This document shows, in pieces, positions 23,838 to 31,414 of a stretch of DNA of 64,000 nucleotides. The translations under genes and the position numbers were made by a program. The stretch's first letter is position 1. Every line of letters starts with the position of its first letter. Source of the DNA: an uncultured Clostridia bacterium (GTDB lineage Bacteria; Bacillota; Clostridia; Oscillospirales; Acutalibacteraceae); contig CANRNI010000006.1 in assembly GCA_947631945.1 (NCBI GenBank), positions 1 to 64,000 of the forward strand. Reading direction: 5' to 3'. The notes beneath the pieces were generated by a model that had not been told where the DNA came from, ran no database searches, and saw only the letters and a list, made by a program, of their open reading frames with translations.

Positions 23838-26579
23838 TTAGGTCAGATGTTTGATGTAATCCGCGAGATGTACAAAGTAGTGAACTATGCGCACGATGGC
23901 ACCTACGCCGGGAATATTTTTCATAAGCTGATATGTTCCGCACATACGGCAGATGAACATCTCTAAATCGCTCTTGATGTGCGCGCCGCAAAGGTCGCAG
24001 TCGCCGTCGTTGTCTTTATCGACGTGTTCGCCTGTCGCGGGGATTTCCGCTTCTTCGGTGTAGTCGTCACAGCGTGTGCAGTGATATTCCACAAGTCCGG
24101 TAGCTACGCAAGTCGGTTCGCGCAATACGTCGCCGTCGTCAAGGAGATGTCCGAGCGCGGGAATGTCGTAAACCACTTTTTCGTCGAAGTATACCGTTCT
24201 TGTCTTTACGTTGTCGGTGTTGATTTCGGCGTGATAACGCGTTGCGCCCATATTTTCGCAATCGGGTTCGACCTCTACTTCCGAAGTCATTACGGCGGGA
24301 ACGTCGGCGGTGTGGCTTGCGTCTTTCGCGCAGACGAGATGAACCGTTGCGCTCTTGCCGTCCTCAGCCCATTCAAACGTGGGTTCGAGCCATTCGTGTT
24401 CCGCCAATCCAAGATCGACAACCTTTGTCGCTACGTTACAGACTTCGCATCTGTAATACGTATGACCGTGTTTCGAGCATGTCGGCTGTTCTTCCCTTTC
24501 AAACTTGTAGTGATGCTCCGAATACAGCATTACGTTGCTTACGGTGAGTGTGTTGCCCGCCTTGTCGGTAACAACGATTGTAAGGGGTGTGTCGTATATC
24601 GGTTTGTTGACAGAGCTGCTTGTCATCGTGAAACCGTCGTTATTGGAGCCAAGCTTCATTTCAACGCCGTTTACGGTAATTTTATCCATATTCTCTTCAA
24701 CAAACGTACCCGCAAACGTCAGACAATATTCGCCGCCTTCTTTGAGCTTGCTGGTCTTTTTGATGGTGGGCGCGGTGGTGTCTATAACGAACGATATCTC
24801 GTCCGTATATCCGAAGTTGTCCTCCGCTATTATCGTATATTTGCCTTCGTCTGTAAATTCACCCGGATACACGAAATTTCCTTCGTAATCAAAAGAATCG
24901 TAATAATACACTTCGTCTTCGCCGTTCGGCGTCTTTACCGTTACACTGTAAAGCATTGAGTCGACGTCGGTTACCGTGAAGCCGTTGACGGTCTGATTGT
25001 AATACTTACCGTCTTCAACGCCCGTGATAACGGGGTGTTCGCCTTCTTTCCAGCCTGCCGTATACTCTGCGTCATAACGCGCAAGACGATCTTCGAGATT
25101 AAATTCATTATTCCACTGACCGTTTCCATAATCCGTGAACCAGCCGAGGAAACGATGATCTTTGTAAGTCGGAGTCGGGACTTGTTCTTCGGTAATTACT
25201 GTATAGCGGGGGACTTCAAAAGATTTTACTTCGTCCGTGCCGTTATTCGGATCGAAAGAAACAGTTACCGTAGGCTGATTTACAGTAACGGTCGCCGCGT
25301 CGCTCTTGTCACCGACTTTAAGCGTTACGGTTATTTCCTTAGACATTTCCTTCGGATCAATAATCAGTTTTGAACCGCTCATAACGCTTTGGTTATAGTT
25401 GTATTCAAAACCGTCCGCATGATTGCCGGACAATTTATATTCATTCTCAACGTCAAGATCGTTATAATCTCTGCCTTCTGCGGTAGCCGAAATCTTGCCG
25501 GTAAAGTTGACCTCTTTTTCGTAGACGCCTTTATCATAATAATCATAATCGTCTTCGGGCAATTTATCCAAATCAACAGATGTTGTTTTCGGCTCAATTG
25601 ATACCGTGTTGACCGTCATTGGTACGATTTTAGCGTAACGAACGCTGCCCAAACCGGCGGGAGACAAACCCGTCCATTCAACGGGTTCTTCCGATTCGGT
25701 TATATCATTCGCGTTGCCGAACGTCATATGCGTATACTCAACGTATTCGTCTTTGCTGTTCTGTCCGTCGAAATATGCGCGTGATACACTAATAGCCGAA
25801 CCGCCGTTCTCGTTGCCGGTAGCGGTGATGATTCCGCCGAGTACGGTAAGAGTGCCGCCTGCTTGCCAATTGTTGGGATCGGGCGCACCGGAACCTATAC
25901 CTGAAGCGGTGGTATCCGGACTGGACGAGTCGCCGCCCTGAGCGTTTACGTTACCGCCTTCAATGCGAATATTGCCGTTTTGGCTGTTATTCGCGCCTGT
26001 CCATGAGCCGCCGCCGATACCCGCGCCTGCCGCGCCGTTGTCGCCGTTGCCGCCATTTACGGTGATAAGACCGCCGTTTATCGTTATCGCGCCGTTGCTG
26101 TTGTTCGCTTCGCCGCCGATACCCGCCGCGCCTGCGGGAATATCTTCCGTTGCGTTCAATATGCCCTTATGCTCGACCGAATCATCGTCTGACTGCGCCC
26201 ATATTGTCAGCGAATTGCCTTCCGCTACCGTTATGCCGGCTCTGGCGTTGAGTACCGAGTTGTCGGTAAGAATAAGATTTACGTCGCCATTTACCGTGTA
26301 ACGATACGGATTTTCGACGAAACCCTCGACGCAGTACCAGCCGCCGTCGGTATCGTTCAAGTCGCTAATATCCGCCGCAAGAAGTCTTATTGCGGGTATG
26401 TCAAGCGTTTTCATTTCTTTCGCTATCGGATCGTAATACTGAACGTCACGGGCAACCGGGGAACTGACCGGACCCACTTGCGGTAAGCTTGGATCGAATG
26501 CAAAAGCTTGTGTCGGGAACATGAGCAGGCACATCAGAAACGCCATAAAAAGCGCTGCCGCTCGTTTGCATTTTCTCAT
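23838..26579 (-). CDS. Large secreted surface protein with beta-helix, InlB-like repeat and CxxC/HxxxH tail
   Basis: A 913-residue exported protein; signal peptide 1-27 ending TQAFAF. Residues ~90-270 form Gly/Asn-rich beta-helix-like repeats (INGGLITVNGGNG, GAGIGGGSW), similar to Cthe_2159-type polysaccharide-binding helices. A fibronectin/Ig-like zone and an InlB-type B-repeat (VSFDPNNG...HRFLGWFTD) follow near 440-510. Residues 690-870 carry CxxC-containing modules (HTYYRCEVCN, VEYHCTRCDD, DGDCDLCGAH). The C-terminal ~45 residues read FICRMCGTYQLMKN, then a hydrophobic GAIVRIVHYFVHLADY helix; this tail is shared with the next gene. No LPXTG. Probably binds polysaccharide or host matrix; this is inference. 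It lies downstream of the LRR gene on the same strand and is likely cotranscribed. Confidence 0.8.
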   Translation of the reverse strand: MRKCKRAAALFMAFLMCLLMFPTQAFAFDPSLPQVGPVSSPVARDVQYYDPIAKEMKTLDIPAIRLLAADISDLNDTDGGWYCVEGFVENPYRYTVNGDVNLILTDNSVLNARAGITVAEGNSLTIWAQSDDDSVEHKGILNATEDIPAGAAGIGGEANNSNGAITINGGLITVNGGNGDNGAAGAGIGGGSWTGANNSQNGNIRIEGGNVNAQGGDSSSPDTTASGIGSGAPDPNNWQAGGTLTVLGGIITATGNENGGSAISVSRAYFDGQNSKDEYVEYTHMTFGNANDITESEEPVEWTGLSPAGLGSVRYAKIVPMTVNTVSIEPKTTSVDLDKLPEDDYDYYDKGVYEKEVNFTGKISATAEGRDYNDLDVENEYKLSGNHADGFEYNYNQSVMSGSKLIIDPKEMSKEITVTLKVGDKSDAATVTVNQPTVTVSFDPNNGTDEVKSFEVPRYTVITEEQVPTPTYKDHRFLGWFTDYGNGQWNNEFNLEDRLARYDAEYTAGWKEGEHPVITGVEDGKYYNQTVNGFTVTDVDSMLYSVTVKTPNGEDEVYYYDSFDYEGNFVYPGEFTDEGKYTIIAEDNFGYTDEISFVIDTTAPTIKKTSKLKEGGEYCLTFAGTFVEENMDKITVNGVEMKLGSNNDGFTMTSSSVNKPIYDTPLTIVVTDKAGNTLTVSNVMLYSEHHYKFEREEQPTCSKHGHTYYRCEVCNVATKVVDLGLAEHEWLEPTFEWAEDGKSATVHLVCAKDASHTADVPAVMTSEVEVEPDCENMGATRYHAEINTDNVKTRTVYFDEKVVYDIPALGHLLDDGDVLREPTCVATGLVEYHCTRCDDYTEEAEIPATGEHVDKDNDGDCDLCGAHIKSDLEMFICRMCGTYQLMKNIPGVGAIVRIVHYFVHLADYIKHLT

Positions 26580-26603
26580 TGTATGAAAAACCTCCTATAT
26601 TTT

Positions 26604-26636
26604 CCCGACGCTTTCCGTTTTATGGGAAGCGTCGGG
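26604..26636. other. Intergenic hairpin between two surface-protein genes
   Basis: CCCGACGCTT and AAGCGTCGGG form a strong stem with a CCGTTTTATGG-type loop, just upstream of the ribosome site of the 913-residue protein gene. No T-run follows on either strand, so it is more likely an mRNA processing or stability element than a terminator. A perfect 14-base tandem repeat (ATTATTGCCGTGAT twice, 26650-26677) lies beside it. Confidence 0.5.
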
Positions 26637-26688
26637 ATATTTATACACTATTATTGCCGTGATATTATTGCCGTGATTGTGCGCGGAG

Positions 26689-28011
26689 TTATAATAAGGC
26701 AGCGAATAAGTAAGCTGTATATTCAAGAATATGAAGAATCGGATGCAGCAATCTCGCGAGTGTGCCAAGTATCGTGCTGCTGTCGTCCTTGTAAAGATTG
26801 TACTGCTCGCAGAATCCGCAGACAAAATCGTCCGAATCGTTTGTGTTTTCGCTGTCGGCGGGCTTGTTTACGTCTTCGCCGGGTTCGGTTTCTTCACCGG
26901 GCTGAGTTTCGGCGTTCTTTTCCCAAACGGCATAAAGAGTAACGTCGTTATCGTCGGGAGTCAATGTAAGAGTATCGCCGGGAGCGATAAGCTGCTCTTC
27001 GGGAGATGCGGCGGGATTGCGTGACCAGCCCTTGAACGTATAACCCTCGCGTTCGGGAGTTGCGTCGCTTACGACCCAAGTATATTCTTTATCAAAGGAA
27101 TAATCGGTCTCGCCGAGGAATTCTGGCATACCCGTAACGTCGTCTTCGCCGCCGTTTGCTTCATAAGAAAGAGTATAGCTGTATTTCTCCGCATATGTAA
27201 TGTTGGCGTTCGTTAAACAGTCGTTGTTGGCATCTATTTTAATGTTGCTCCAATCGTCCTGCGTTCCGCCGTAGTAAACGTTTGCGAGCGAATCGCATTT
27301 TTCAAACGAACGGCTGCTTATGAACGTAACGCTTGAAGGGATAGTTACGTCTTCAAGAGCGGTACAACCGTTGAATGCGCTGTAATATAGCTTAGTAACG
27401 CCGTCGGGGATTACAACGCTTGTGAGCGACGTGCAATTTTCAAATACTGAATTGCCCAATATCTTAACGCCCTCGTGAATGGTCACGTTTTTAAGGTTAG
27501 CGTCGTTTCTGAAAACCGAACTGCCGATTTCTTCAATTGTTCCGGGGATTTCTACGCTCGTAAGAGCTGGACAGTTAAAGAATGCATGTGAATCAAGCGT
27601 CTTAACGCCGTCGGAGATAGTAACTTCCTTGAGCTGATTGCTGTTAAGGAACGCATACTCGCCGATTTTTTCAACCGTTCCGGGTATCGTTATGCTTTTA
27701 AGACCGGAAAGAGCGAATCCGTAGTTCGATATGGTCTTTACCGTTTCGGGAATAACAACGCCCGTATAATGAGTGTTGTTGAATGCGTAAGACGCGATGG
27801 TCGAAACCGTGTAACCCTCTATTTCCGAGGGAATCTCAAGCGTTCCCGTTGAATAAGTGGGGAGCTTGCACTTTATTTCCGCCGTTCCGTCGGCTAAAAC
27901 ATTGTACTTGAAATTCCCGCTTTGAGCGGCGAATACCGTCAAAGGCGCGAGCGTCAACAGCATCGTCAACGCAAGCAGAACCGATAAAATCTTCATTTTC
28001 TTTTGTTTCAT
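26689..28011 (-). CDS. Secreted BspA-like leucine-rich repeat protein with CxxC/HxxxH tail
   Basis: A 440-residue exported protein; signal peptide 1-28 ending LTVFA. Residues ~50-270 contain eight or so LRR_5 (BspA/Treponema-type) repeats of the form LTSVEIPGTIEEIGSSVF. Near 285-365 is an InlB-like beta module (LSYEANGG, YTFKGWSRNP, VTLYAVWEK), then an acidic linker (PGEETEPGEDVNKPAD) and a 45-residue tail: FVCGFCEQYNLYKD, then hydrophobic GTLARLLHPILHILEY. BspA-type repeats mediate adhesion. The tail aligns with that of the downstream protein and may anchor both. ATG 28011 follows CGGAGG. A promoter at 28148-28177 has LytTR-like direct repeats just upstream, so control by the nearby response regulator is likely. 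Confidence 0.85.
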   Translation of the reverse strand: MKQKKMKILSVLLALTMLLTLAPLTVFAAQSGNFKYNVLADGTAEIKCKLPTYSTGTLEIPSEIEGYTVSTIASYAFNNTHYTGVVIPETVKTISNYGFALSGLKSITIPGTVEKIGEYAFLNSNQLKEVTISDGVKTLDSHAFFNCPALTSVEIPGTIEEIGSSVFRNDANLKNVTIHEGVKILGNSVFENCTSLTSVVIPDGVTKLYYSAFNGCTALEDVTIPSSVTFISSRSFEKCDSLANVYYGGTQDDWSNIKIDANNDCLTNANITYAEKYSYTLSYEANGGEDDVTGMPEFLGETDYSFDKEYTWVVSDATPEREGYTFKGWSRNPAASPEEQLIAPGDTLTLTPDDNDVTLYAVWEKNAETQPGEETEPGEDVNKPADSENTNDSDDFVCGFCEQYNLYKDDSSTILGTLARLLHPILHILEYTAYLFAALL

Positions 28012-28147
28012 TTTTTTTCCTCCGTTAGAAAAATTTTTTATCGCAAAAATTTACAGCGTCTCGCCGTAAATTTTATCACGCCGATATATAAAAGACGGAC
28101 GCAAACAGATAATCCGTCTATGATTCTTTTTTGAACTATTGCTAAAA

Positions 28148-28177
28148 ATATTATTAAAAAAATCCGGCTTTTGTCAA
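28148..28177 (-). promoter_or_regulatory. Promoter of the LRR surface-protein gene
   Basis: Minus strand: TTGACA (28177-28172), 18 bases, TAATAT (28153-28148). The direct repeats at 28185-28219 end only seven bases upstream of the -35, the usual position for a LytTR-type activator. Confidence 0.65.
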
Positions 28178-28184
28178 TGAAAAT

Positions 28185-28219
28185 GGCGTGAAATGATAAT
28201 ATTTGGCGTGAAATGATAA
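28185..28219. promoter_or_regulatory. LytTR-like direct repeat, site 1
   Basis: GGCGTGAAATGATAA occurs twice, starting at 28185 and 28205, a period of 20 bases, i.e. two helical turns. LytTR-domain regulators bind paired direct repeats about 20-22 bases apart. It lies next to the -35 of the LRR gene promoter. Confidence 0.6.
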
Positions 28220-28279
28220 ACGGCGGAAATACTGTCGGAAATATGAAAAAAGAATTTTACCGAGTGAACGAACAGGCGT

Positions 28280-28308
28280 TTCACGACGTATTTTATCGCT
28301 TCACGCCG
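28280..28308. promoter_or_regulatory. LytTR-like direct repeat, site 2
   Basis: On the minus strand GGCGTGAA and GTCGTGAA, again 20 bases apart (plus-strand TTCACGACG at 28280 and TTCACGCCG at 28300). The half-site matches site 1 but in the opposite orientation. It ends six bases before the TTGACA at 28315 of the histidine-kinase promoter. Confidence 0.6.
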
Positions 28309-28314
28309 CATAAG

Positions 28315-28518
28315 TTGACAAGATTTATTAAGGCAACACCGCACAATTAGCGGCTGCCGCCTTTGCCGCGCATCTGTACCGCGATTTTCCGTCATTTTTA
28401 CCAAAAGTTCCTTGAAATACGGCAGTATTCCTGCGTCACTTTTGGCAATCTGACGAAAAATCTCTTGGCACATCTGCACGACAATAATTATGCGGTGTCG
28501 CCTTAATTTTTTTATAAT
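28315..28518 (+). promoter_or_regulatory. Histidine-kinase promoter split by a MITE-like element
   Basis: TTGACA at 28315-28320 and TATAAT at 28513-28518 lie 192 bases apart. Taking out 28331-28503 plus one copy of the flanking TA leaves exactly 17 bases between them, a consensus promoter. As it stands the -35 and -10 are uncoupled; expression must rely on another promoter or on an element-borne one. Confidence 0.7.
28331..28503. mobile_element. MITE-like palindromic element, family A, 173 bp, in a promoter
   Basis: Ends AGGCAACACCGCACAATTA and AGGCGACACCGCATAATTA (right end read inward); TA at 28329-28330 and 28504-28505. The C in ACACC is matched by G in GGTGT on the other arm, a compensatory pair compared with ATACC/GGTAT copies. 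Interior as in the reference copy, with a few substitutions. Confidence 0.85.
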
Positions 28519-28631
28519 ACTATATATTATGTTGCCGTCAAACGGCATACGCTCAGTCGATACGGATAGAGTGTGAACACACTCCGATTGTCCGTTAAAC
28601 CGAAACAATAAAAAGGTGGAGGAATAATTCG

Positions 28632-30545
28632 GTGAGAAAGAAAATCGGATGGCGATACGCAGTCGGAGCCGCCGTCGCGGCGACGGTTACAATATTTGTG
28701 ATTGCCGTGTTCTTTTCTCTGTGCGTCACGGACAAGGCGGATATCTCGCTCGCCGATACCGCCGACGAACGCTTTGATTGGAGCTATGAGCTGCTTGATG
28801 ACGGAAAAATAAAACCCTATGAGCCTGTTTTTGAGGACGGCGTGTTTACCGTTAAAATACCGGACGGTGTAAAGGCGGTTCGCATTACGCGCACAATGAC
28901 GGAGGATATTCCCGGCGCGGAGCTTGAATGGAACAGCTATGATTACGGCGTTGAGGTGTTCCTTGACGGAGAGCTTCTGCACTCCGATTTTCATAACGCC
29001 CGCCGCGGAGAGGGCGGTTTCCTTGGCCTGACGCAAAATGATTGGGACGAATATTCACGCGAGCACGGCTCGGAGTTACAGCGCGTGCGTATGTCGCTTC
29101 CGGTCGATTACAAAGGAAAAGAGCTTTCGGTAGTCACTTATTTTCCGAATGATGCCGAGTTTCCCGCGCCCGAATACCCGTCAATAGGCAACGTCGATTC
29201 GCCTGTGGCAAGTGTGGTCGTGTTTGCCGTAAAATACAACGTCATTATGACCGTCTATGCGTTTATGGCTTTTTTAATGGCGGGAATGTTTATTTTGGAT
29301 ATGTGCAACAGCACACTGAATGGCAAAATGCTGTTACTTTGCCTTTATTTTTTGCTGATGTTTTTATACAACGCGTGCAGTACGTACGCGTGCTATTTCA
29401 GCATTCTGAGCGATATTGTCGACTTAAGCCTTTTGAGCCGTCTGTATATGACGCCGCTTTATTTCTATCTTGCTCTTACGCTTAAAAAATGGTGGAAATG
29501 GCCCCTGTGCGGAAGTATCGCGGCTCTGACGGCGTACGAATGTATAAATAAAATTATAGAGCTGCGTTCGGGCAACGCTTCTGACGCGGACAAGATAGGA
29601 CCGCAGGTGTTCGTTCTGCTTTTGGCGGTCGTCGTCGCATTCGGCGTTGAGTGCTTCAAAAGAAACTGTGGAACGCGGCAGGACAGAATACGTTTAACGC
29701 GTTACGGCGTTATTGCGGTTGTCGTTACAGTAATTTATCTGATTGACAGAATATTGGCTTGGGGAAGTCTTGGCGCTTATTTGACGGACGGAATATGGTC
29801 GCCTCTCGAAGTAGGGAACTACGAAACCGTTGTATCCTTTATTACCGATATTATTTCTTATATGACCGTAATCGTGGTGGTGACGGAGGTTATCCGCCGA
29901 ACTGTGAGAACAAACAGAACAGTCGAGGTGCTTCGCGAACGCGGGCGGCAGGCAATGGAGAGCTACGAGCGTCTGCTTGCAAAGGAGGACGCTACCAACG
30001 TTCTGCACCATGAAATGCGCCATCATATGACGGCGTTGTCGGCCATTCTGAATGACGGAGATATACAGCGCGCGACGAAATACGTTGACGCCGTCGCGGG
30101 CGATTTGGAACAGCTTCCTGCCGGTCGCTACAGCCGAAATGTTCTGGTAAACATTATCGCCGGCAGTTACCTTGACAGGGCGAAAGCCCAACAGATAAAG
30201 GTGGAACACAGCCTTAACGTACCGTCCGAGTTGAATATAGCCGACGAGGATTTGAGCGTATTTTTAAGCAATATGCTGCAAAATGCGCTGGAAGCCTGCG
30301 AACGAATGAATCGGGACGACGAACGCTATATTAAGGCGGATATGCAAATGAGAGGAAAATTCCTCTTTATAAGCTGCGTCAACAGTACGCGTGACGACGA
30401 AACGGAGCAAAAAAAACCGCAGTCCGGTCACGGTTACGGTCTTGTAGCCATGCGCAGGATTGCGGATAAATATAACAGTGTTTTGGTTGTCAATCGTGAG
30501 GCGGGTCGATTTTCGGTTATGAGCGACCTGTGTCTTAAAAAGTGA
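28632..30545 (+). CDS. Sensor histidine kinase with seven-helix sensor region
   Basis: A 637-residue membrane kinase. One N-terminal helix (9-31) leads to an extracytoplasmic beta-rich domain (about 40-195; EWNSYDYGVEVFLDGELL) resembling the 7TMR-DISM extracellular type, followed by about seven transmembrane helices (205-420). The cytoplasmic part has a HPK10-like phospho-acceptor region LHHEMRHHMTAL with His459/His460, an N-box SNMLQNALEAC near 550 and a G-box GHGYGLVAMRRI near 600. Such kinases pair with LytTR response regulators, and one is encoded convergently seven bases away. GTG start at 28632 after GGTGGAGG. The signal is unknown. Its original promoter has been split by a MITE-like insertion. 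Confidence 0.87.
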   Translation: MRKKIGWRYAVGAAVAATVTIFVIAVFFSLCVTDKADISLADTADERFDWSYELLDDGKIKPYEPVFEDGVFTVKIPDGVKAVRITRTMTEDIPGAELEWNSYDYGVEVFLDGELLHSDFHNARRGEGGFLGLTQNDWDEYSREHGSELQRVRMSLPVDYKGKELSVVTYFPNDAEFPAPEYPSIGNVDSPVASVVVFAVKYNVIMTVYAFMAFLMAGMFILDMCNSTLNGKMLLLCLYFLLMFLYNACSTYACYFSILSDIVDLSLLSRLYMTPLYFYLALTLKKWWKWPLCGSIAALTAYECINKIIELRSGNASDADKIGPQVFVLLLAVVVAFGVECFKRNCGTRQDRIRLTRYGVIAVVVTVIYLIDRILAWGSLGAYLTDGIWSPLEVGNYETVVSFITDIISYMTVIVVVTEVIRRTVRTNRTVEVLRERGRQAMESYERLLAKEDATNVLHHEMRHHMTALSAILNDGDIQRATKYVDAVAGDLEQLPAGRYSRNVLVNIIAGSYLDRAKAQQIKVEHSLNVPSELNIADEDLSVFLSNMLQNALEACERMNRDDERYIKADMQMRGKFLFISCVNSTRDDETEQKKPQSGHGYGLVAMRRIADKYNSVLVVNREAGRFSVMSDLCLKK

Positions 30546-30552
30546 TAAGGAT

Positions 30553-31272
30553 TTACTCCGCGCCGTGACCGCGCCCGTCAAAGTTCACAAGCGCGAGACG
30601 GACGTTAGCATAGGCGTTTTTGCTTATAGGAACAGAACAGCCGTCGGTCAGTATAACGTTTCCGCGTTCGATTTCGGCTATATGCTCAAGATTGACAAGA
30701 TAACTGCGGTGTGTGCGTACAAAGCAGTCGGACGGCAGTTCGCTTTCCAGTTCTTTGAGTGTGCTCCGCCAGGATTGGCTGCCGCCGTCCGCCCTGTGAA
30801 CGGTAACGGTGTGATTGTATATCTCAAAATAGAGCGCGTCCGTTACGGGCAGACGCATAACGCCGTGCGGAGTTGTGAGTGACAGCATACGCGGTGTGAG
30901 CCGACGGAAAAAACGGTTCAGCGCTTCGGACAGTTGCTTGTCGTTTACAGGTTTAAGAAGATAGTGCAGCGGCTGGACATCATATCCCTCCAACGCATAA
31001 TCGGCGCTTGAGGTTACAAACACCACCTCTATTTTCTGCTTGCGTTCACGCAGCAGCCTTGCAAAGCGGATACCTTTTTCCCTGCCGAAGAGAATATCCT
31101 GAAACAGCAGGTCACATTTTTCACCCTGCTCCAAAGCGTTCAGCATTTTTGAAGGGTCGGAAAACAGTTGTATGCGGAAGCTTGCGCCTCGCTCGCGCAG
31201 CATTTCGGTCAGCCGTTTTTCAAGTCCGGACGCAAAAACGCTGTCATCGTCACAGATGAATACCCGATACAA
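30553..31272 (-). CDS. LytTR-family response regulator
   Basis: A 239-residue regulator: receiver domain 1-120 with acidic pocket Asp8-Asp10, phospho-acceptor Asp59 (LLFQDILFG) and Lys107 (LLKPVN); LytTR DNA-binding domain about 130-235 (LYFEIYNHTVTVH, CFVRTHRSYLVNLEHI, PISKNAYANVR). It should be phosphorylated by the convergent kinase and bind paired direct repeats such as those at 28185-28219 and 28280-28308. It starts at TTG 31272 with GGGAGG upstream. The tail-to-tail arrangement with its kinase is unusual, since such pairs are normally an operon. It has its own consensus promoter. Confidence 0.9.
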   Translation of the reverse strand: MYRVFICDDDSVFASGLEKRLTEMLRERGASFRIQLFSDPSKMLNALEQGEKCDLLFQDILFGREKGIRFARLLRERKQKIEVVFVTSSADYALEGYDVQPLHYLLKPVNDKQLSEALNRFFRRLTPRMLSLTTPHGVMRLPVTDALYFEIYNHTVTVHRADGGSQSWRSTLKELESELPSDCFVRTHRSYLVNLEHIAEIERGNVILTDGCSVPISKNAYANVRLALVNFDGRGHGAE

Positions 31273-31307
31273 AGCGCTCGTTACCTCCCTATCATAAGAT
31301 AATAATA

Positions 31308-31335
31308 ATTATACCACGGTTGGCGAAAATGTCAA
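31308..31335 (-). promoter_or_regulatory. Promoter of the LytTR response-regulator gene
   Basis: Minus strand TTGACA (31335-31330), 16 bases, TATAAT (31313-31308). No direct repeat of the GGCGTGAA type is seen here, so autoregulation is not indicated. Confidence 0.7.
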
Positions 31336-31414
31336 TATTTGTGTTTATCACGATTATGGATAAAAATAAAAAAACAGCGGTCTTGACTGCAAGACTGCGG
31401 AAAAGAGGATATAT

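Noticed and set aside
23838..28011. Sortase (LPXTG) anchoring of the surface proteins
   Set aside because: No LPXTG-like motif followed by a hydrophobic helix and basic tail; the ends carry a CxxC/HxxxH tail instead.
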